Origin: Bacillus sp. THAF10
GTDB taxonomy: Bacteria > Bacillota > Bacilli > Bacillales > Bacillaceae_I
DNA: 64,000 bases
Direction: 5' to 3'
NCBI RefSeq assembly: GCF_009363695.1
Contig: NZ_CP045403.1
Location: 4,023,835-4,087,834 of the forward strand
Position numbers and translations under genes: made by a program. This document shows positions 54,534-64,000 of this stretch, one piece after another (position 1 is the stretch's first letter; each line of letters begins with the position of its first letter). Under the pieces are notes generated by a model. The model was not told the origin of the DNA, made no database searches, and saw only the letters and a list, made by a program, of their open reading frames with translations.

Positions 54534-54547
54534 GTTTCTCGGGAAAT
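54534..54547. promoter_or_regulatory. Candidate Noc-binding site
   Basis: GTTTCTCGGGAAAT: 12 of 14 positions of the Noc-binding consensus ATTTCCCGGGAAAT. It lies downstream of the noc gene. Noc bound at such sites stops division over the nucleoid. Confidence 0.4.
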
Positions 54548-54566
54548 AAATAAGAAGAAAAACAAA

Positions 54567-54627
54567 AATCCGGATTTCTATTCCTTATACTAGATTACTA
54601 GCTTACAAGGAATGAAAAAGCCGGATT
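54567..54627 (-). terminator. noc terminator, nested hairpin
   Basis: AATCCGG (54567-54573) with CCGGATT (54621-54627) and an inner ATTCCTTATAC/..AAGGAAT stem; TTTTTGTTTTT follows on the minus strand. Twelve bases after the noc stop. Confidence 0.75.
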
Positions 54628-54638
54628 AACGGGATTTT

Positions 54639-55484
54639 TTATTTCTTTGGGATACGAATAGTAAATTGATAGTACTCTTCGGTTTCTTCTTCCTGGGAAT
54701 CAAGCTTAATGCCACTGTCGTTTACCATCGTCAAGGATTGCCTTATGGTATTCATGGCGATTCGCATATCTTTACTGAATGCTTTGCGTTTTGGTTTAGG
54801 CTTTGGATTAGCGCTCTCTAGTATTCTCACGACGCGTTCTTCTGTTTGCTTTACATTTAACTGCTTTTCCAAAATTTCCGCTAACACGGCAACTTGCTTT
54901 TCTGGTTGCTTTAGTGGAATGAGCGCACGAGCATGGCGTTCGGTAATTTTCTTCTGCAAGAGAGCATCTTGAATTTCAGAAGGAAGTTTTAAAAGGCGCA
55001 GCTTGTTCGCTACCGTGGATTGGCCTTTTCCAAGTCTTTGGGCAAGGGCCTCCTGCGTTAAATTATGCAGTTCGAGTAATTTAGAGTAGGCAATGGCTTC
55101 CTCGATCGCGGAAAGCTCTTCACGCTGTAGGTTTTCAATTAGTGCAACAGATGCCGTCTCTGCATCATTAAATTCCTTCACAATGGCAGGGATACTCTCC
55201 CAGCCAAGCTTTTGTACTGCTCTCCAACGGCGCTCCCCGGCAATAATTTCATATTTGCTGTTTTCGAACTCACGAACAACGATAGGCTGAATGATGCCGT
55301 GTGTTCGGATGGTTTGTGATAGCTCTTCTATTTTTTCATCAACAAAAACCGTGCGGGGCTGGTATCTGTTTGGAACGATGTCTTTGACAGCAATTTTCAT
55401 TATTTTTTCATGATCTGTTTTTTCTACTATTTCCTGTTCTTCCTTTTCCCCAATACCAAAAAAACGAGAGAACGGAGATTTCAT
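54639..55484 (-). CDS. noc: Nucleoid occlusion protein Noc
   Basis: A 281-residue ParB paralogue. It shares the clamp motifs ([23 protein letters not shown]) and the helix-turn-helix [23 protein letters not shown], and has the basic N-terminus FSRFFG typical of Noc (membrane-binding helix). It protects the chromosome from septation. Position between rsmG and parA is conserved. Confidence 0.95.
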   Translation of the reverse strand: MKSPFSRFFGIGEKEEQEIVEKTDHEKIMKIAVKDIVPNRYQPRTVFVDEKIEELSQTIRTHGIIQPIVVREFENSKYEIIAGERRWRAVQKLGWESIPAIVKEFNDAETASVALIENLQREELSAIEEAIAYSKLLELHNLTQEALAQRLGKGQSTVANKLRLLKLPSEIQDALLQKKITERHARALIPLKQPEKQVAVLAEILEKQLNVKQTEERVVRILESANPKPKPKRKAFSKDMRIAMNTIRQSLTMVNDSGIKLDSQEEETEEYYQFTIRIPKK

Positions 55485-55569
55485 AGTTCCACCACCTTAT
55501 GGATAGAATCCCTATTTTCTAATTCGCTTTTCTTACGATAAAGTCCTTTTTTTGCCACCTAAAAATTTT

Positions 55570-56286
55570 TCATTCTAACGGCTGTTTGTTTGGTGTTCCT
55601 GGTTTTCGTGGGTATTTCTTTGGTGTTGCTTTTGTTTTTTGGATGATGAGAATATTTCTTTCGCTTTCTTCAATTGGGAGTAAGAAGGAGTGGATCGTTT
55701 CCATTTTTGCTCCCAGGATTTGCAGTGCTTTTTTGCCTTTTTCAAGTTCCTCGTTCGCTGCGGCTGCTTTCATTGGAATGAAGGTGCCGCCTGGCTTCAC
55801 TAACGGTAAACAGAGCTCGCTTAAGACGGATAATCTCGCCACCGCTCTTGCAGTAACTAGATCATACTTTTCGCGATAGGCTGGGTTTTGTCCAAAGGTT
55901 TCTGCTCTGTCATGAACAAATTGAACATTGGTTAATCCAAGCTCTGAGGCAAGATGCTCCAAGAAGGTAATTCTTTTTTTCAAGGAATCTACGATGGTTA
56001 CATGCAGATTCGGAAAGCAAATTTTAAGGGGAATGCTTGGGAAGCCTGCTCCAGCTCCAACATCACATACTGTTTGCTCTTTTGTTAGATCTACATAAAA
56101 GGCTGCGGTAATAGAGTCGTAAAAATGCTTTAAATAAACCTCTTCCTCTTTTGTAATAGCAGTAAGGTTCATCTTTTCATTCCACTCTACAAGCAGTCTG
56201 AAATATGTATCAAATTGAGAAAGCTGAGTAGGAGAAAGGTCAATGCCCTTCTCCTTCAGCATGGAAATAAATTGCTCTTTGTTCAT
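55570..56286 (-). CDS. rsmG: 16S rRNA (guanine-527 N7)-methyltransferase
   Basis: A 238-residue SAM-dependent methyltransferase that modifies G527 of 16S rRNA. The SAM site is [17 protein letters not shown] (about residues 70-86); [21 protein letters not shown] is also characteristic. Loss gives low-level streptomycin resistance in relatives. Between mnmG and noc. Confidence 0.96.
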   Translation of the reverse strand: MNKEQFISMLKEKGIDLSPTQLSQFDTYFRLLVEWNEKMNLTAITKEEEVYLKHFYDSITAAFYVDLTKEQTVCDVGAGAGFPSIPLKICFPNLHVTIVDSLKKRITFLEHLASELGLTNVQFVHDRAETFGQNPAYREKYDLVTARAVARLSVLSELCLPLVKPGGTFIPMKAAAANEELEKGKKALQILGAKMETIHSFLLPIEESERNILIIQKTKATPKKYPRKPGTPNKQPLE

Positions 56287-56313
56287 GTTTTCGTATCCTT
56301 TCTGTCCTGTGGT

Positions 56314-58203
56314 TTACTCGTTGGATACTTTAGCAATGCGACCTTGTTCTAAATAGACAAGCAAAATGGATACATCGGCAGGATTTACACCTGAAATTCT
56401 TGATGCTTGTGCCACCGATAAAGGTCTAACCTCTTTCAACTTTTGTCGTGCTTCATTTGCTAACCCGTGAATATCATCGTAATCGATGTTCTCTGGTATC
56501 TTTTTGTTTTCCATTTTCTTTAAGCGCTCTACCTGTTGAAGAGATTTTTGAATATAGCCTTCGTATTTCACTTGAATTTCCACTTGTTCGGCAACATCTG
56601 CCGTAATTTCGTGTTCCGCTGGTACGACTTGACGGATATGCTCATAGTTCATTTCCGGACGCTTGAGAAGGTCTGCTGCACGGATCCCATCCTTCAGCTC
56701 GCTTCCACCAGCTTCTTTAATCATGGTCTGCACTTGTTCATTTGGTTTAATGATGATCGCTTGCAGACGTTCTTTTTCCGCTTCGATTTGCCTCTTTTTC
56801 TGTTCAAATCTTGCAAACCGCTCTGGAGAGATTAAGCCGATGTCATGCCCAAGCTCTGTTAAACGGAGATCCGCATTATCATGACGTAACAATAGGCGGT
56901 ATTCCGCTCGAGAGGTTAGGAGACGGTACGGTTCATTCGTTCCTTTTGTGATAAGATCATCAATTAAGACACCGATGTAGGCATCCGAACGGCTTAAGAT
57001 GACTTCTTCTTTACCAAGGGCACGTCTCCCTGCATTAATACCTGCCATCATCCCTTGACCCGCTGCTTCTTCATAGCCGGAGGTTCCGTTAATCTGACCT
57101 GCCGTGTAAAGGTTTTGCACTTTCTTCGTTTCAAGCGTTGGCCATAGTTGAGTCGGCACGATTGCATCATATTCAATGGCGTACCCGGCACGCATCATCC
57201 GAACATTCTCCAGACCCGGGATGGTCGTAAGAATTTTCCGCTGCACATCCTCTGGTAGACTGGTGGAAAGACCTTGAACATAAACCTCTTGTGTATTTCT
57301 TCCCTCTGGCTCTAAGAAGATCTGGTGTCTTGGTTTGTCGTTAAAACGGACCACCTTATCTTCAATAGAAGGACAATATCTTGGTCCTGTTCCTTTAATC
57401 ATTCCAGAATACATTGGAGAGCGATGCAGATTATCATCAATAAGCTGATGGGTTTCTGCACTCGTATAGGTGAGCCAGCATGGTAGCTGGTCGGTGATAT
57501 ATTCGGTTGTTTCATAGGAGAAGGCACGCGGCACATCATCTCCTGGCTGAATTTCGGTTTTACTATAATCGATGGAAGCACTATTTACCCGTGGCGGTGT
57601 CCCAGTTTTGAATCGAACTAAATCAAAGCCTAGCTCTTCTAAATGCTCCGAGAGCGTAATGGATGGCTGTTGATTGTTAGGACCACTAGAGTATTGAAGC
57701 TCTCCTAAGATGATTTTCCCACGCAAGAACGTACCAGTAGTGATTACCACTGTTTTCGCATCATAACGAGCACCAGTTTGCGTGATAACCCCTCTGCACA
57801 CATTATCTTCGACGACAAGCTTTTCTACCATGCCTTGAAGTAATGTAATATTCTCTTCATTTTCCAACGTTTTCTTCATTTCATGCTGATAGAGAAATTT
57901 GTCTGCTTGTGCTCGTAGTGCCCGAACTGCCGGACCTTTTCCGGTGTTAAGCATGCGCATTTGGATATGGGTTTTATCAATATTTCGTCCCATTTCTCCA
58001 CCAAGGGCATCGATTTCCCGCACGACAATACCCTTTGCCGGGCCTCCAACAGATGGATTACACGGCATAAACGCTACCATATCAAGGTTAATGGTAACCA
58101 TTAATGTATTTGCTCCTTGTCGAGCTGCAGCAAGGCCCGCTTCTACCCCGGCATGACCTGCTCCGATTACTATTACATCATAGGAACCTGCATGATATTC
58201 CAT
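56314..58203 (-). CDS. mnmG: tRNA uridine-5-carboxymethylaminomethyl modification enzyme MnmG (GidA)
   Basis: A 629-residue FAD enzyme that with MnmE makes the cmnm5 modification at U34 of several tRNAs. The dinucleotide fold is [17 protein letters not shown] (residues 11-27); [11 protein letters not shown] and [20 protein letters not shown] are family marks. Full length. Confidence 0.97.
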   Translation of the reverse strand: MEYHAGSYDVIVIGAGHAGVEAGLAAARQGANTLMVTINLDMVAFMPCNPSVGGPAKGIVVREIDALGGEMGRNIDKTHIQMRMLNTGKGPAVRALRAQADKFLYQHEMKKTLENEENITLLQGMVEKLVVEDNVCRGVITQTGARYDAKTVVITTGTFLRGKIILGELQYSSGPNNQQPSITLSEHLEELGFDLVRFKTGTPPRVNSASIDYSKTEIQPGDDVPRAFSYETTEYITDQLPCWLTYTSAETHQLIDDNLHRSPMYSGMIKGTGPRYCPSIEDKVVRFNDKPRHQIFLEPEGRNTQEVYVQGLSTSLPEDVQRKILTTIPGLENVRMMRAGYAIEYDAIVPTQLWPTLETKKVQNLYTAGQINGTSGYEEAAGQGMMAGINAGRRALGKEEVILSRSDAYIGVLIDDLITKGTNEPYRLLTSRAEYRLLLRHDNADLRLTELGHDIGLISPERFARFEQKKRQIEAEKERLQAIIIKPNEQVQTMIKEAGGSELKDGIRAADLLKRPEMNYEHIRQVVPAEHEITADVAEQVEIQVKYEGYIQKSLQQVERLKKMENKKIPENIDYDDIHGLANEARQKLKEVRPLSVAQASRISGVNPADVSILLVYLEQGRIAKVSNE

Positions 58204-58220
58204 GTTTGTTCCCTCCTATT

Positions 58221-59609
58221 CTATTTACCTAAGCAAAATTGCGAGAACAGCTGGTCAATTAAACTTTCATGAACCGCATCCCCGATAACTTCCCCTAGTA
58301 TTTCCCAAGTTCTTGTTAAATCTATTTGAACAATGTCTATTGGCACTCCGCTATGCATTCCTTCAATGGCATCTGCTAACGCCTGCTGTGCTTGCGTGAT
58401 CAAGGCAATGTGTCGAGTATTCGAAACATAGGTTAAATCCCCTGCTTCTAGGTCACCTTGGAAGAACATCGAGGAAATCGCCTCTTCTAATTCGTCAATT
58501 CCTTGCTCCTCTTTTAAGCTGGTCGTGATAACGGTATGAGAGGAAGCTGCTTCTTTTACTGCATCAAGGTTAATTTGCTGCGGAAGGTCTGTTTTATTGA
58601 TAATGACAATAACATCCATTCCTTTAACCGCTTCAAACAATTGCTTGTCCTCTTGAGAAAACTCTTCATTGTAGTTTAATACAAGCAAAATCAGGTCCGC
58701 TTTTTTCAATACTTCCCTCGACTTTTCGACGCCAATTCGCTCGACAATATCCTCTGTTTCCCGAATACCAGCCGTATCAACAAGTCTAAGTGGTACTCCT
58801 CTAACACTGACGTATTCTTCAATCACATCACGTGTGGTGCCTGGAATATCTGTGACAATTGCTTTGTTTTCATGCACCAAGCTGTTTAAAAGCGAGGATT
58901 TTCCCACGTTTGGTCTTCCAATAATGACCGTGGAAAGTCCTTCTCTTAATATCTTACCCTGTTGAGAGGTTTGTAATAGCTTTTCGAGCTCTACTTTTAC
59001 ATAAGAGGACTTTTCTAATAGTAGCTGATGGGTCATTTCCTCCACATCGTCATATTCAGGATAATCAATATTCACTTCTACATGTGCGAGCGTTTCTAGG
59101 ATTTCCTGACGAAGCTTTTGGATTAAACGTGATAACCGTCCTTCCATTTGACCTAGAGCAACGTTCATGGCTCTGTCGGTTTTTGCTCGAATTAAATCCA
59201 TAACCGCCTCTGCTTGAGAAAGGTCGATTCGTCCATTTAAAAAAGCCCTTTTCGTAAACTCACCAGGCTCTGCTAAGCGTGCTCCTCGGCTTAAAACTAG
59301 CTGAAGTAATTTGTTGACGGAAACTAGCCCACCATGGCAGTTAATTTCCACTACATCTTCTCTTGTGAAGGTCTTTGGTCCTCTCATAACAGAAACCATC
59401 ACTTCTTCTATAGTTTTTCCGGATGACGGATCCACGATATGACCGTAGTGAATTGTATGAGAGGTAGCATCTGACATTTTTTTTGATGAGGGAGTTTGGA
59501 AGATTTCATCGATAATTCGGAAGGCTTCCTCCCCACTTAGTCTTACAATAGCAATTGCTCCTTCCCCCATCGGTGTGGAAATCGCAGCAATTGTATCGAA
59601 CTCATACAT
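58221..59609 (-). CDS. mnmE: tRNA modification GTPase MnmE (TrmE)
   Basis: A 462-residue protein: folate-binding N-domain ([20 protein letters not shown]), helical domain, inserted G domain ([26 protein letters not shown]) and the C-terminal FCLGK with the essential Cys. Works with MnmG. The start at 59609 has GGAGGTGAATGAA; the 16-codon extension has no ribosome site. Confidence 0.97.
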   Translation of the reverse strand: MYEFDTIAAISTPMGEGAIAIVRLSGEEAFRIIDEIFQTPSSKKMSDATSHTIHYGHIVDPSSGKTIEEVMVSVMRGPKTFTREDVVEINCHGGLVSVNKLLQLVLSRGARLAEPGEFTKRAFLNGRIDLSQAEAVMDLIRAKTDRAMNVALGQMEGRLSRLIQKLRQEILETLAHVEVNIDYPEYDDVEEMTHQLLLEKSSYVKVELEKLLQTSQQGKILREGLSTVIIGRPNVGKSSLLNSLVHENKAIVTDIPGTTRDVIEEYVSVRGVPLRLVDTAGIRETEDIVERIGVEKSREVLKKADLILLVLNYNEEFSQEDKQLFEAVKGMDVIVIINKTDLPQQINLDAVKEAASSHTVITTSLKEEQGIDELEEAISSMFFQGDLEAGDLTYVSNTRHIALITQAQQALADAIEGMHSGVPIDIVQIDLTRTWEILGEVIGDAVHESLIDQLFSQFCLGK

Positions 59610-59879
59610 TTCATTCACCTCCATTTTTTCAAAAAATTCATCTATTGAACTGAGCATTATGTCTGTTTTTATAACTAATTAAGGTTAGCATAATTTTAGT
59701 TTGTTTGAAAGTATTGCTGTTCGACAGTTATCCACAAATTATTTCCCGTCCAGTCTTTTTCTTTGTTTTTATTCTAACTTATCCACATGTGAATAACAAT
59801 AAAACTCTCCCTCTTCTTTTTTCTATATCAAAATGTATAGCTGGAATACTATCTTAAGAAAGGTTGGAGCTTAATCACC

Positions 59880-60006
59880 GCTGATGATTTCCGCAAATGG
59901 CTTGCTTTCCGCGGGGCGGCGTGAAGCTTCCTCGGCTATGCCTGCGGGGTCTCCACCCTGCCGCTCTTTCCCCGCAGGAGTCGGCGCCTTTGCTCCAATC
60001 ATCAGC
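59880..60006 (+). repeat. GC-rich dispersed palindromic element, copy 4
   Basis: Starts GCTGATGATTTCCGCAAATG, ends GCTCCAATCATCAGC, contains CTTTCCGCGGGGCGGCGTGA. Same orientation as copies 1-3. It and copy 5 form an inverted pair around 258 bases in the mnmE-jag interval (59610-60478), which holds no gene. Confidence 0.85.
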
Positions 60007-60263
60007 TTAAAAGTGCATTCTAATCAAACAATCACCATTAACTCAGCTCTTCACAGGCAAACAAGTGGCCTAAGTAGATAACATATTCTAAGGTCAAAGG
60101 AAAGTTGGAATGGTCAATTTAAAATACATAAAAAGACTAAAGGACGCGACTCCAATAATTGTTTTGATTTTTTCTTACATCATAATAAGGAAGTGTACCG
60201 ATTAGAGGGTTTTCAATTTGAATAAGTGGCATTTGGAGGCTTAAATATCTAAAGAAGTTTCTA

Positions 60264-60396
60264 GCTGGTGATTGGAGCAAAAGGCGTAGACTCCCGCGGG
60301 AATGAAGCGATTGACTGTAGACCCCACAGGGCAAAGCCTGAGGAGGCTCCAGCATCGCCCCGCAGGACGCGGAGCCATTTTGCGGAAATTACCAGC
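60264..60396 (-). repeat. GC-rich dispersed palindromic element, copy 5 (inverted)
   Basis: Starts GCTGGTGATTGGAGCAAAAG, contains CGTAGACTCCCGCGGGAATG and GCATCGCCCCGCAGGACGCG, ends TTTTGCGGAAATTACCAGC. It is the reverse complement type of copy 3. Confidence 0.85.
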
Positions 60397-60422
60397 GTCT
60401 TTACACCCAGTTAACAAAAAAA

Positions 60423-60467
60423 GAACTGTTCAGAAAGTCAACTAATTAATGACTTTCTAAACAGCTC
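60423..60467 (-). terminator. Terminator of the rpmH-rnpA-yidC-jag cluster
   Basis: A 17-bp stem with two mismatches (60423-60439 with 60451-60467), loop AACTAATTAAT, followed by seven T on the minus strand. Twelve bases after the jag stop. Confidence 0.85.
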
Positions 60468-60478
60468 CTTTAGCTACT

Positions 60479-61120
60479 TTATTTTACTTTGTTTAGCATT
60501 GCTTTTTTTGGAGTTATGACGAGGGAGCGGTTTGGTTCTTTGCCGACGGAATAGGTTTCTACATCCGAATAGGATGAAAGAATGGCGTGCATGATTTTCC
60601 GTTCGAACGAAGGCATTGGCTCTAGATGCACATCTTGCTTCGTTTTAAGCGCTTTTTGTGCCAGGCGTTCTGCAAGTTGCTCCAAAGTCTCTCTTCTTTT
60701 TTCCCGATACCCCTCTGCATCGATCGTGACGGATAGATATTGATCGGAATAACGGTTAGCAACGATTTGTGTTAAATATTGCAGGGAGTTAAGGGTTTGT
60801 CCTCTTTTGCCAATGACAAGTGCCGTCTTCTCTCCACTGATGCCCATGAAAATGTTGCGGCCATCGACTTTGACATCAAGCTCCGCGACAATATTCATTT
60901 CAGTTAGAACTTTTTTAAGGAAATTCGTTGATTCTTCTACAGGGTCTTGCTTCAATTTGACAGTAACGATATACGGTTTAGAGCCAAACAATCCGAAGAG
61001 CCCTTTTTTGCCTTCCTCAACGATAGTAATTTCTGCACGGTCTTTTGATGTGTTTAGTTGAGCTAAAGCAGATTGAACGGCTTCCTCGACTGTTGGACCA
61101 GTTGCAGTTATTTCTTTCAC
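60479..61120 (-). CDS. jag: Jag/KhpB RNA-binding protein (SpoIIIJ-associated)
   Basis: A 213-residue RNA-binding protein: Jag-N domain ([20 protein letters not shown]), a KH domain ([22 protein letters not shown]) and an R3H domain ([12 protein letters not shown] with the Arg-x3-His signature). It affects cell-wall synthesis and sporulation as KhpB. The start overlaps the yidC stop by four bases. Confidence 0.95.
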   Translation of the reverse strand: MKEITATGPTVEEAVQSALAQLNTSKDRAEITIVEEGKKGLFGLFGSKPYIVTVKLKQDPVEESTNFLKKVLTEMNIVAELDVKVDGRNIFMGISGEKTALVIGKRGQTLNSLQYLTQIVANRYSDQYLSVTIDAEGYREKRRETLEQLAERLAQKALKTKQDVHLEPMPSFERKIMHAILSSYSDVETYSVGKEPNRSLVITPKKAMLNKVK

Positions 61121-61899
61121 TTTTTCGTTCCTCCTGCAGTTCCAGCAGCTGCTTCTTTCGCTTTTCTCAGCTCTGGTCCTTTAATAAAGTATGTTTGCAC
61201 AATCATAAAGATATTACCGACTACCCAGTATAGGGAAAGTGCTGCTGGGAAGTTAATTGCAAATACGACGATCATAATTGGCATAATCCAAAGCATCATC
61301 ACCATTTGCGGGTTGTTATCCATACCAGCCATCATGATCTTTTGCTGAATGAATGTTGTGATACCAGCAATTACAGGTAATAGGAAGAATGGATCTGGAT
61401 CGCCAAGGTCAAACCATAAGAAATTGTGGTTCGCAATCTCTGTTGTACGAGTAATCGCATGGAAGAACCCGATTAATATTGGCATTTGAATAAGTAATGG
61501 GAAACATCCCGCTAAAGGATTTACTCCATGCTTTTGGAATAGTCCCATTGTTTCTTGTTGGAGCTTTTGCTGTGTTTTTTGATCTTTAGAGCTATATTTT
61601 TCACGAAGAGCTTTCATCTCAGGTTGTAGTGCCTGCATTGCTTTGGCATTCTTCGTTTGTTTAATCATTAATGGAAGGATCGCAAATCTAATTAAAAGCG
61701 TAACAATAATAATAGATAAACCATAGTCATCATTTAACAAGTTCGCAAAGTACGTTATTAGCCAAGAAAGTGGATAAACCACGTATTCGTTCCAGAAGCC
61801 TTCGCTTTCTTTCGTAATTGGCTGGTTGATTTCTGTACAGCCTGTAAGAAAGACTACAAGTCCGATGAGGGCCATCAGTAGCCATATTCGATTCTTCAA
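61117..61899 (-). CDS. spoIIIJ: Membrane protein insertase YidC1 (SpoIIIJ)
   Basis: A 260-residue lipoprotein insertase. A lipobox (LTGC) near residue 21, five membrane helices, the conserved Arg in [34 protein letters not shown] in the cytosolic hairpin and [10 protein letters not shown]. Starts at TTG 61899 after AGGAGG, matching the family start; the longer version is rejected. It inserts membrane proteins and supports SigG activation during sporulation. Confidence 0.95.
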   Translation of the reverse strand: MKNRIWLLMALIGLVVFLTGCTEINQPITKESEGFWNEYVVYPLSWLITYFANLLNDDYGLSIIIVTLLIRFAILPLMIKQTKNAKAMQALQPEMKALREKYSSKDQKTQQKLQQETMGLFQKHGVNPLAGCFPLLIQMPILIGFFHAITRTTEIANHNFLWFDLGDPDPFFLLPVIAGITTFIQQKIMMAGMDNNPQMVMMLWIMPIMIVVFAINFPAALSLYWVVGNIFMIVQTYFIKGPELRKAKEAAAGTAGGTKK

Positions 61900-62158
61900 C
61901 CTCTTTTTCCTCCTTTTTTCCACAAAAAAAATAATTCTTATGCTCATTTCTAGAAGATTACTTTTTTAACCTTAATGACAAAAAATTTTGCCACCATTTT
62001 TAATCTATCACAACGAAAAGAGCACGACAGCAACGTTGTTTACAGGTTTTTTTAGATACGCCGAAGTAACATTGTTGCGAAAATAGTCCATTCCTATTAT
62101 ATCCTATCACTTTTGCCAAGCAAATTGAATATATGTCACACTTCCAACACATTTACGC

Positions 62159-62503
62159 TTACTTTGATAGTGGCGGAAGTCTTTTCAACACATGTTGCAA
62201 GCTTTTCGTTATTTCTTCTAAGCTCATTTCTGTTGTAGGCTTTCGGGCAATAATCACCAAATCCACCCCAGCAGGTATTTTATCCTTCGATGCATGAACA
62301 GCTTCCCTTATTAGTCGCTTGATGCGGTTTCTCATCACAGCATTTCCTATCTTTTTGCTAACAGAAAGCCCAATCCTATATGTATCTTGTTCTTCCTTTT
62401 TCACCGCATAGACAACAAATTGCCGGTTTGCCATTGATTTTCCTTTTCGGAACACATGTTGGAAGTCTGTATTCTTTTTAATTCGCTGCTCTTTCCTCAC
62501 CAT
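62159..62503 (-). CDS. rnpA: Ribonuclease P protein component
   Basis: A 114-residue protein subunit of RNase P. RNA-binding motif [14 protein letters not shown] and [12 protein letters not shown] are typical. The start has GGAGGAGG. Between rpmH and yidC, as in nearly all Bacteria. Confidence 0.97.
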   Translation of the reverse strand: MVRKEQRIKKNTDFQHVFRKGKSMANRQFVVYAVKKEEQDTYRIGLSVSKKIGNAVMRNRIKRLIREAVHASKDKIPAGVDLVIIARKPTTEMSLEEITKSLQHVLKRLPPLSK

Positions 62504-62590
62504 GTGCCTCCTCCTGTTTTACATAAAAATAGAGCTTCTACTCCATTCTTTCTAACTTTAAACAAAAAAATAACCGAAATATGAACAAAA

Positions 62591-62643
62591 GTGCAATGCG
62601 CCCGTTTTGCTAGTCGCTGGCGCATGGAACTGGACGCAACTAC
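62591..62643. repeat. Short copy of the 26.5-kb dispersed element
   Basis: AATGCGCCCGTTTTGCTAGT then CGCTGGCGCATGGAACTGGA: both ends of the element at 26529-26672 with the middle missing. Located between rnpA and rpmH. Confidence 0.6.
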
Positions 62644-62698
62644 TTTTGAACCAATAATTCACTATATTTTTCTATTTACATTCCTTAACTATAAAAAA

Positions 62699-62719
62699 GA
62701 CCACTGACATTCAGTGGTC
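62699..62719 (-). terminator. Hairpin directly after rpmH
   Basis: GACCACTGA and TCAGTGGTC around CAT, with TTTTTT on the minus strand, touching the rpmH stop codon. Partial termination would make L34 mRNA more abundant than rnpA mRNA. Confidence 0.85.
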
Positions 62720-62905
<186 letters not shown>

Positions 62906-63568
62906 CTATATGATCGTTAGGACATTTATAAGACGTTTTTCAGCACTTCTTCTTGGAAAGTCTTGCTTTCCTATCTAAAACAATATTCTACAGACAGTCT
63001 TTATAATTATAGAGAATATACTATCGGAATGTCAACTTCCCATTAGTTAGTATAAATTCCCACGGCTCACAAAGCAACCCTTATTTTTTGGTTCCTAAAA
63101 GACGCAGTAGAATTCCGCACGAGGCTAAGCTTATGCAAGGACTAATGTTAGAGCCTCCACTGGAAGTTGTGGACAGCAAGAAAAAATTATGGAAAAAGCT
63201 TGTTTATGACTTTTTTATCAGCATTTTGCGCTCCATGAGCAAACTTTTTGGGTAAACTGGCATTTTTGATGTGCTTGGCGATTGTGTTGGCGTGCTTTTC
63301 GTGTAACTAGCGGTGCTGCGTAGCAATATATTGTCCGTCTCTTCATATTTATTGTCCAACTTACATTATTATTGGCCATTCGACAAGCACTGAAAAATTT
63401 CTCCCCTTCCTCTTTTTCAATCAACCCGCTAAAAACCTTTGATCTCTATTTACATTCCACTAATGACATTTCACCAATGAGAAACCGAACCTTTTGATGG
63501 ATCACCATCTTGTTAGACAGAAATTCTCTAATCTTCCATAAAAAAATGCATGAAGGTTTTTTGGAGGG

Positions 63569-63831
63569 TGTGAATAACTTTTTTCGAGTTTTTTCGTCAT
63601 CCACAACAGTTATCGACAAGGTTTACACAGTATCTTGTGTTGTGGAAAACTTTTCTCCACAAGTTGTTGTGATTGTGGATAATACGAAAAAGCAATTGCA
63701 ACATAAGGTTTTTTTTGATATTATATTTGTGTTTTCACTCTGTATAAACCTGTAGTCAAAAAGTGGTTGTCCACAGATTGTGGATAAGATGTGGATAGTT
63801 ATCCAAGGGTGTGTGTAAGTATTTGTCCACA
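63569..63831. other. oriC: oriC DnaA-box cluster upstream of dnaA
   Basis: Perfect DnaA boxes TGTGGATAA at 63674-63682 and 63779-63787. One-mismatch boxes: 63569-63577, 63597-63605 (TCATCCACA), 63610-63618 (TTATCGACA), 63767-63775 and 63823-63831 (TTGTCCACA) and 63790-63798. The position between rpmH and the expected dnaA matches the upstream half of the bipartite Bacillus origin. AT-rich DNA follows. Confidence 0.9.
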
Positions 63832-64000
63832 GGGGTGGTTTTTTGTCGAAAACTACTTTTCTACTATATTATATCTTTTACACAGTATACACATGAATAA
63901 ACATACAACAGGTGTTTTTCTAACAAAGAGTTTGTTGAACAAAACTTGTACAGATAAGCACTTTTTTTTATTTACTTACAGAAAGAAAGGGGGATCTAGA
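63832..64000 (+). promoter_or_regulatory. dnaA promoter/leader region
   Basis: AT-rich plus-strand DNA ending in AGAAAGAAAGGGGGATCTAGA. AAAGGGGG is a strong ribosome site with no start codon in the window, so dnaA should begin at or within a few bases of position 64001. I do not assign the exact promoter boxes. Confidence 0.6.

Noticed and set aside
63218..63424. 68-residue minus-strand frame near oriC
   Set aside because: No ribosome site or family, and the region between rpmH and dnaA normally has no gene.
63510..63755. 81-residue plus-strand frame across the DnaA boxes
   Set aside because: It is an accidental frame through origin sequence.

Overview
The window comes from the chromosome of a low-GC Gram-positive spore former of the family Bacillaceae (Bacillus in the broad sense). 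The evidence is synteny: reading leftwards from the right edge it runs through the left flank of oriC with rpmH-rnpA-yidC(spoIIIJ)-jag-mnmE-mnmG-rsmG-noc-parA(soj)-parB(spo0J)-yyaC, then ychF-rpsF-ssb-rpsR-yybS-gdpP-rplI-dnaB-purA, a Lys-Glu-Asp-Phe tRNA cluster, walR-walK-walH-walI-walJ-htrA and rlmH. Almost all of this core (25.7-64 kb) is on the minus strand, so it is read away from the origin. ATG, GTG and TTG starts with strong AGGAGG-type ribosome binding sites are usual. The genus cannot be fixed by eye.

Left part (1-12.6 kb): a minus-strand operon joins a binding-protein ABC transporter to an alkaline-phosphatase-superfamily hydrolase, a DeoR regulator and a PHP-domain phosphoesterase. 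It looks like an organophosphate or phosphonate scavenging system, with a striking 10-bp periodic operator upstream. Then come an acyltransferase-3 membrane protein, small hypothetical proteins, an Rrf2 regulator with its nitroreductase target, an ECF sigma/anti-sigma pair and a metallo-beta-lactamase-fold hydrolase.

Middle part (12.7-25.75 kb): a 13-kb accessory region ending exactly at the 3' end of rlmH. Two copies of the rlmH 3'-terminal sequence (codons for Gly-Glu-Pro-Tyr-His-Lys-stop or a close variant) lie at 12.69 and 19.98 kb, in the same orientation as rlmH. This is the staphylococcal SCC (SCCmec) integration-site logic, seen here in a Bacillaceae genome. The region holds a decayed large serine recombinase beside rlmH, an XRE/ImmA-IrrE/PIN operon, a probable PD-(D/E)XK-like protein, a TIR-like nucleotide-binding protein, a C45-type acyltransferase with a MerR-GyrI regulator, a YHYH/excalibur surface protein followed by two very small genes, a decayed potassium channel and a damaged MazG gene. 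I read it as two tandem SCC-like elements carrying defence-type cargo.

Right part (25.7-64 kb): housekeeping and cell-cycle genes, interrupted by repeats. There are five copies of a GC-rich palindromic element of about 130 bp, a 51-bp tandem array (12 full copies), a 21-bp array by rpsF and a second dispersed element near rlmH and rnpA. Three parS sites (8.4, 32.0 and 52.8 kb), a candidate Noc site and a DnaA-box cluster mark origin biology. dnaA itself should begin just past the right edge.
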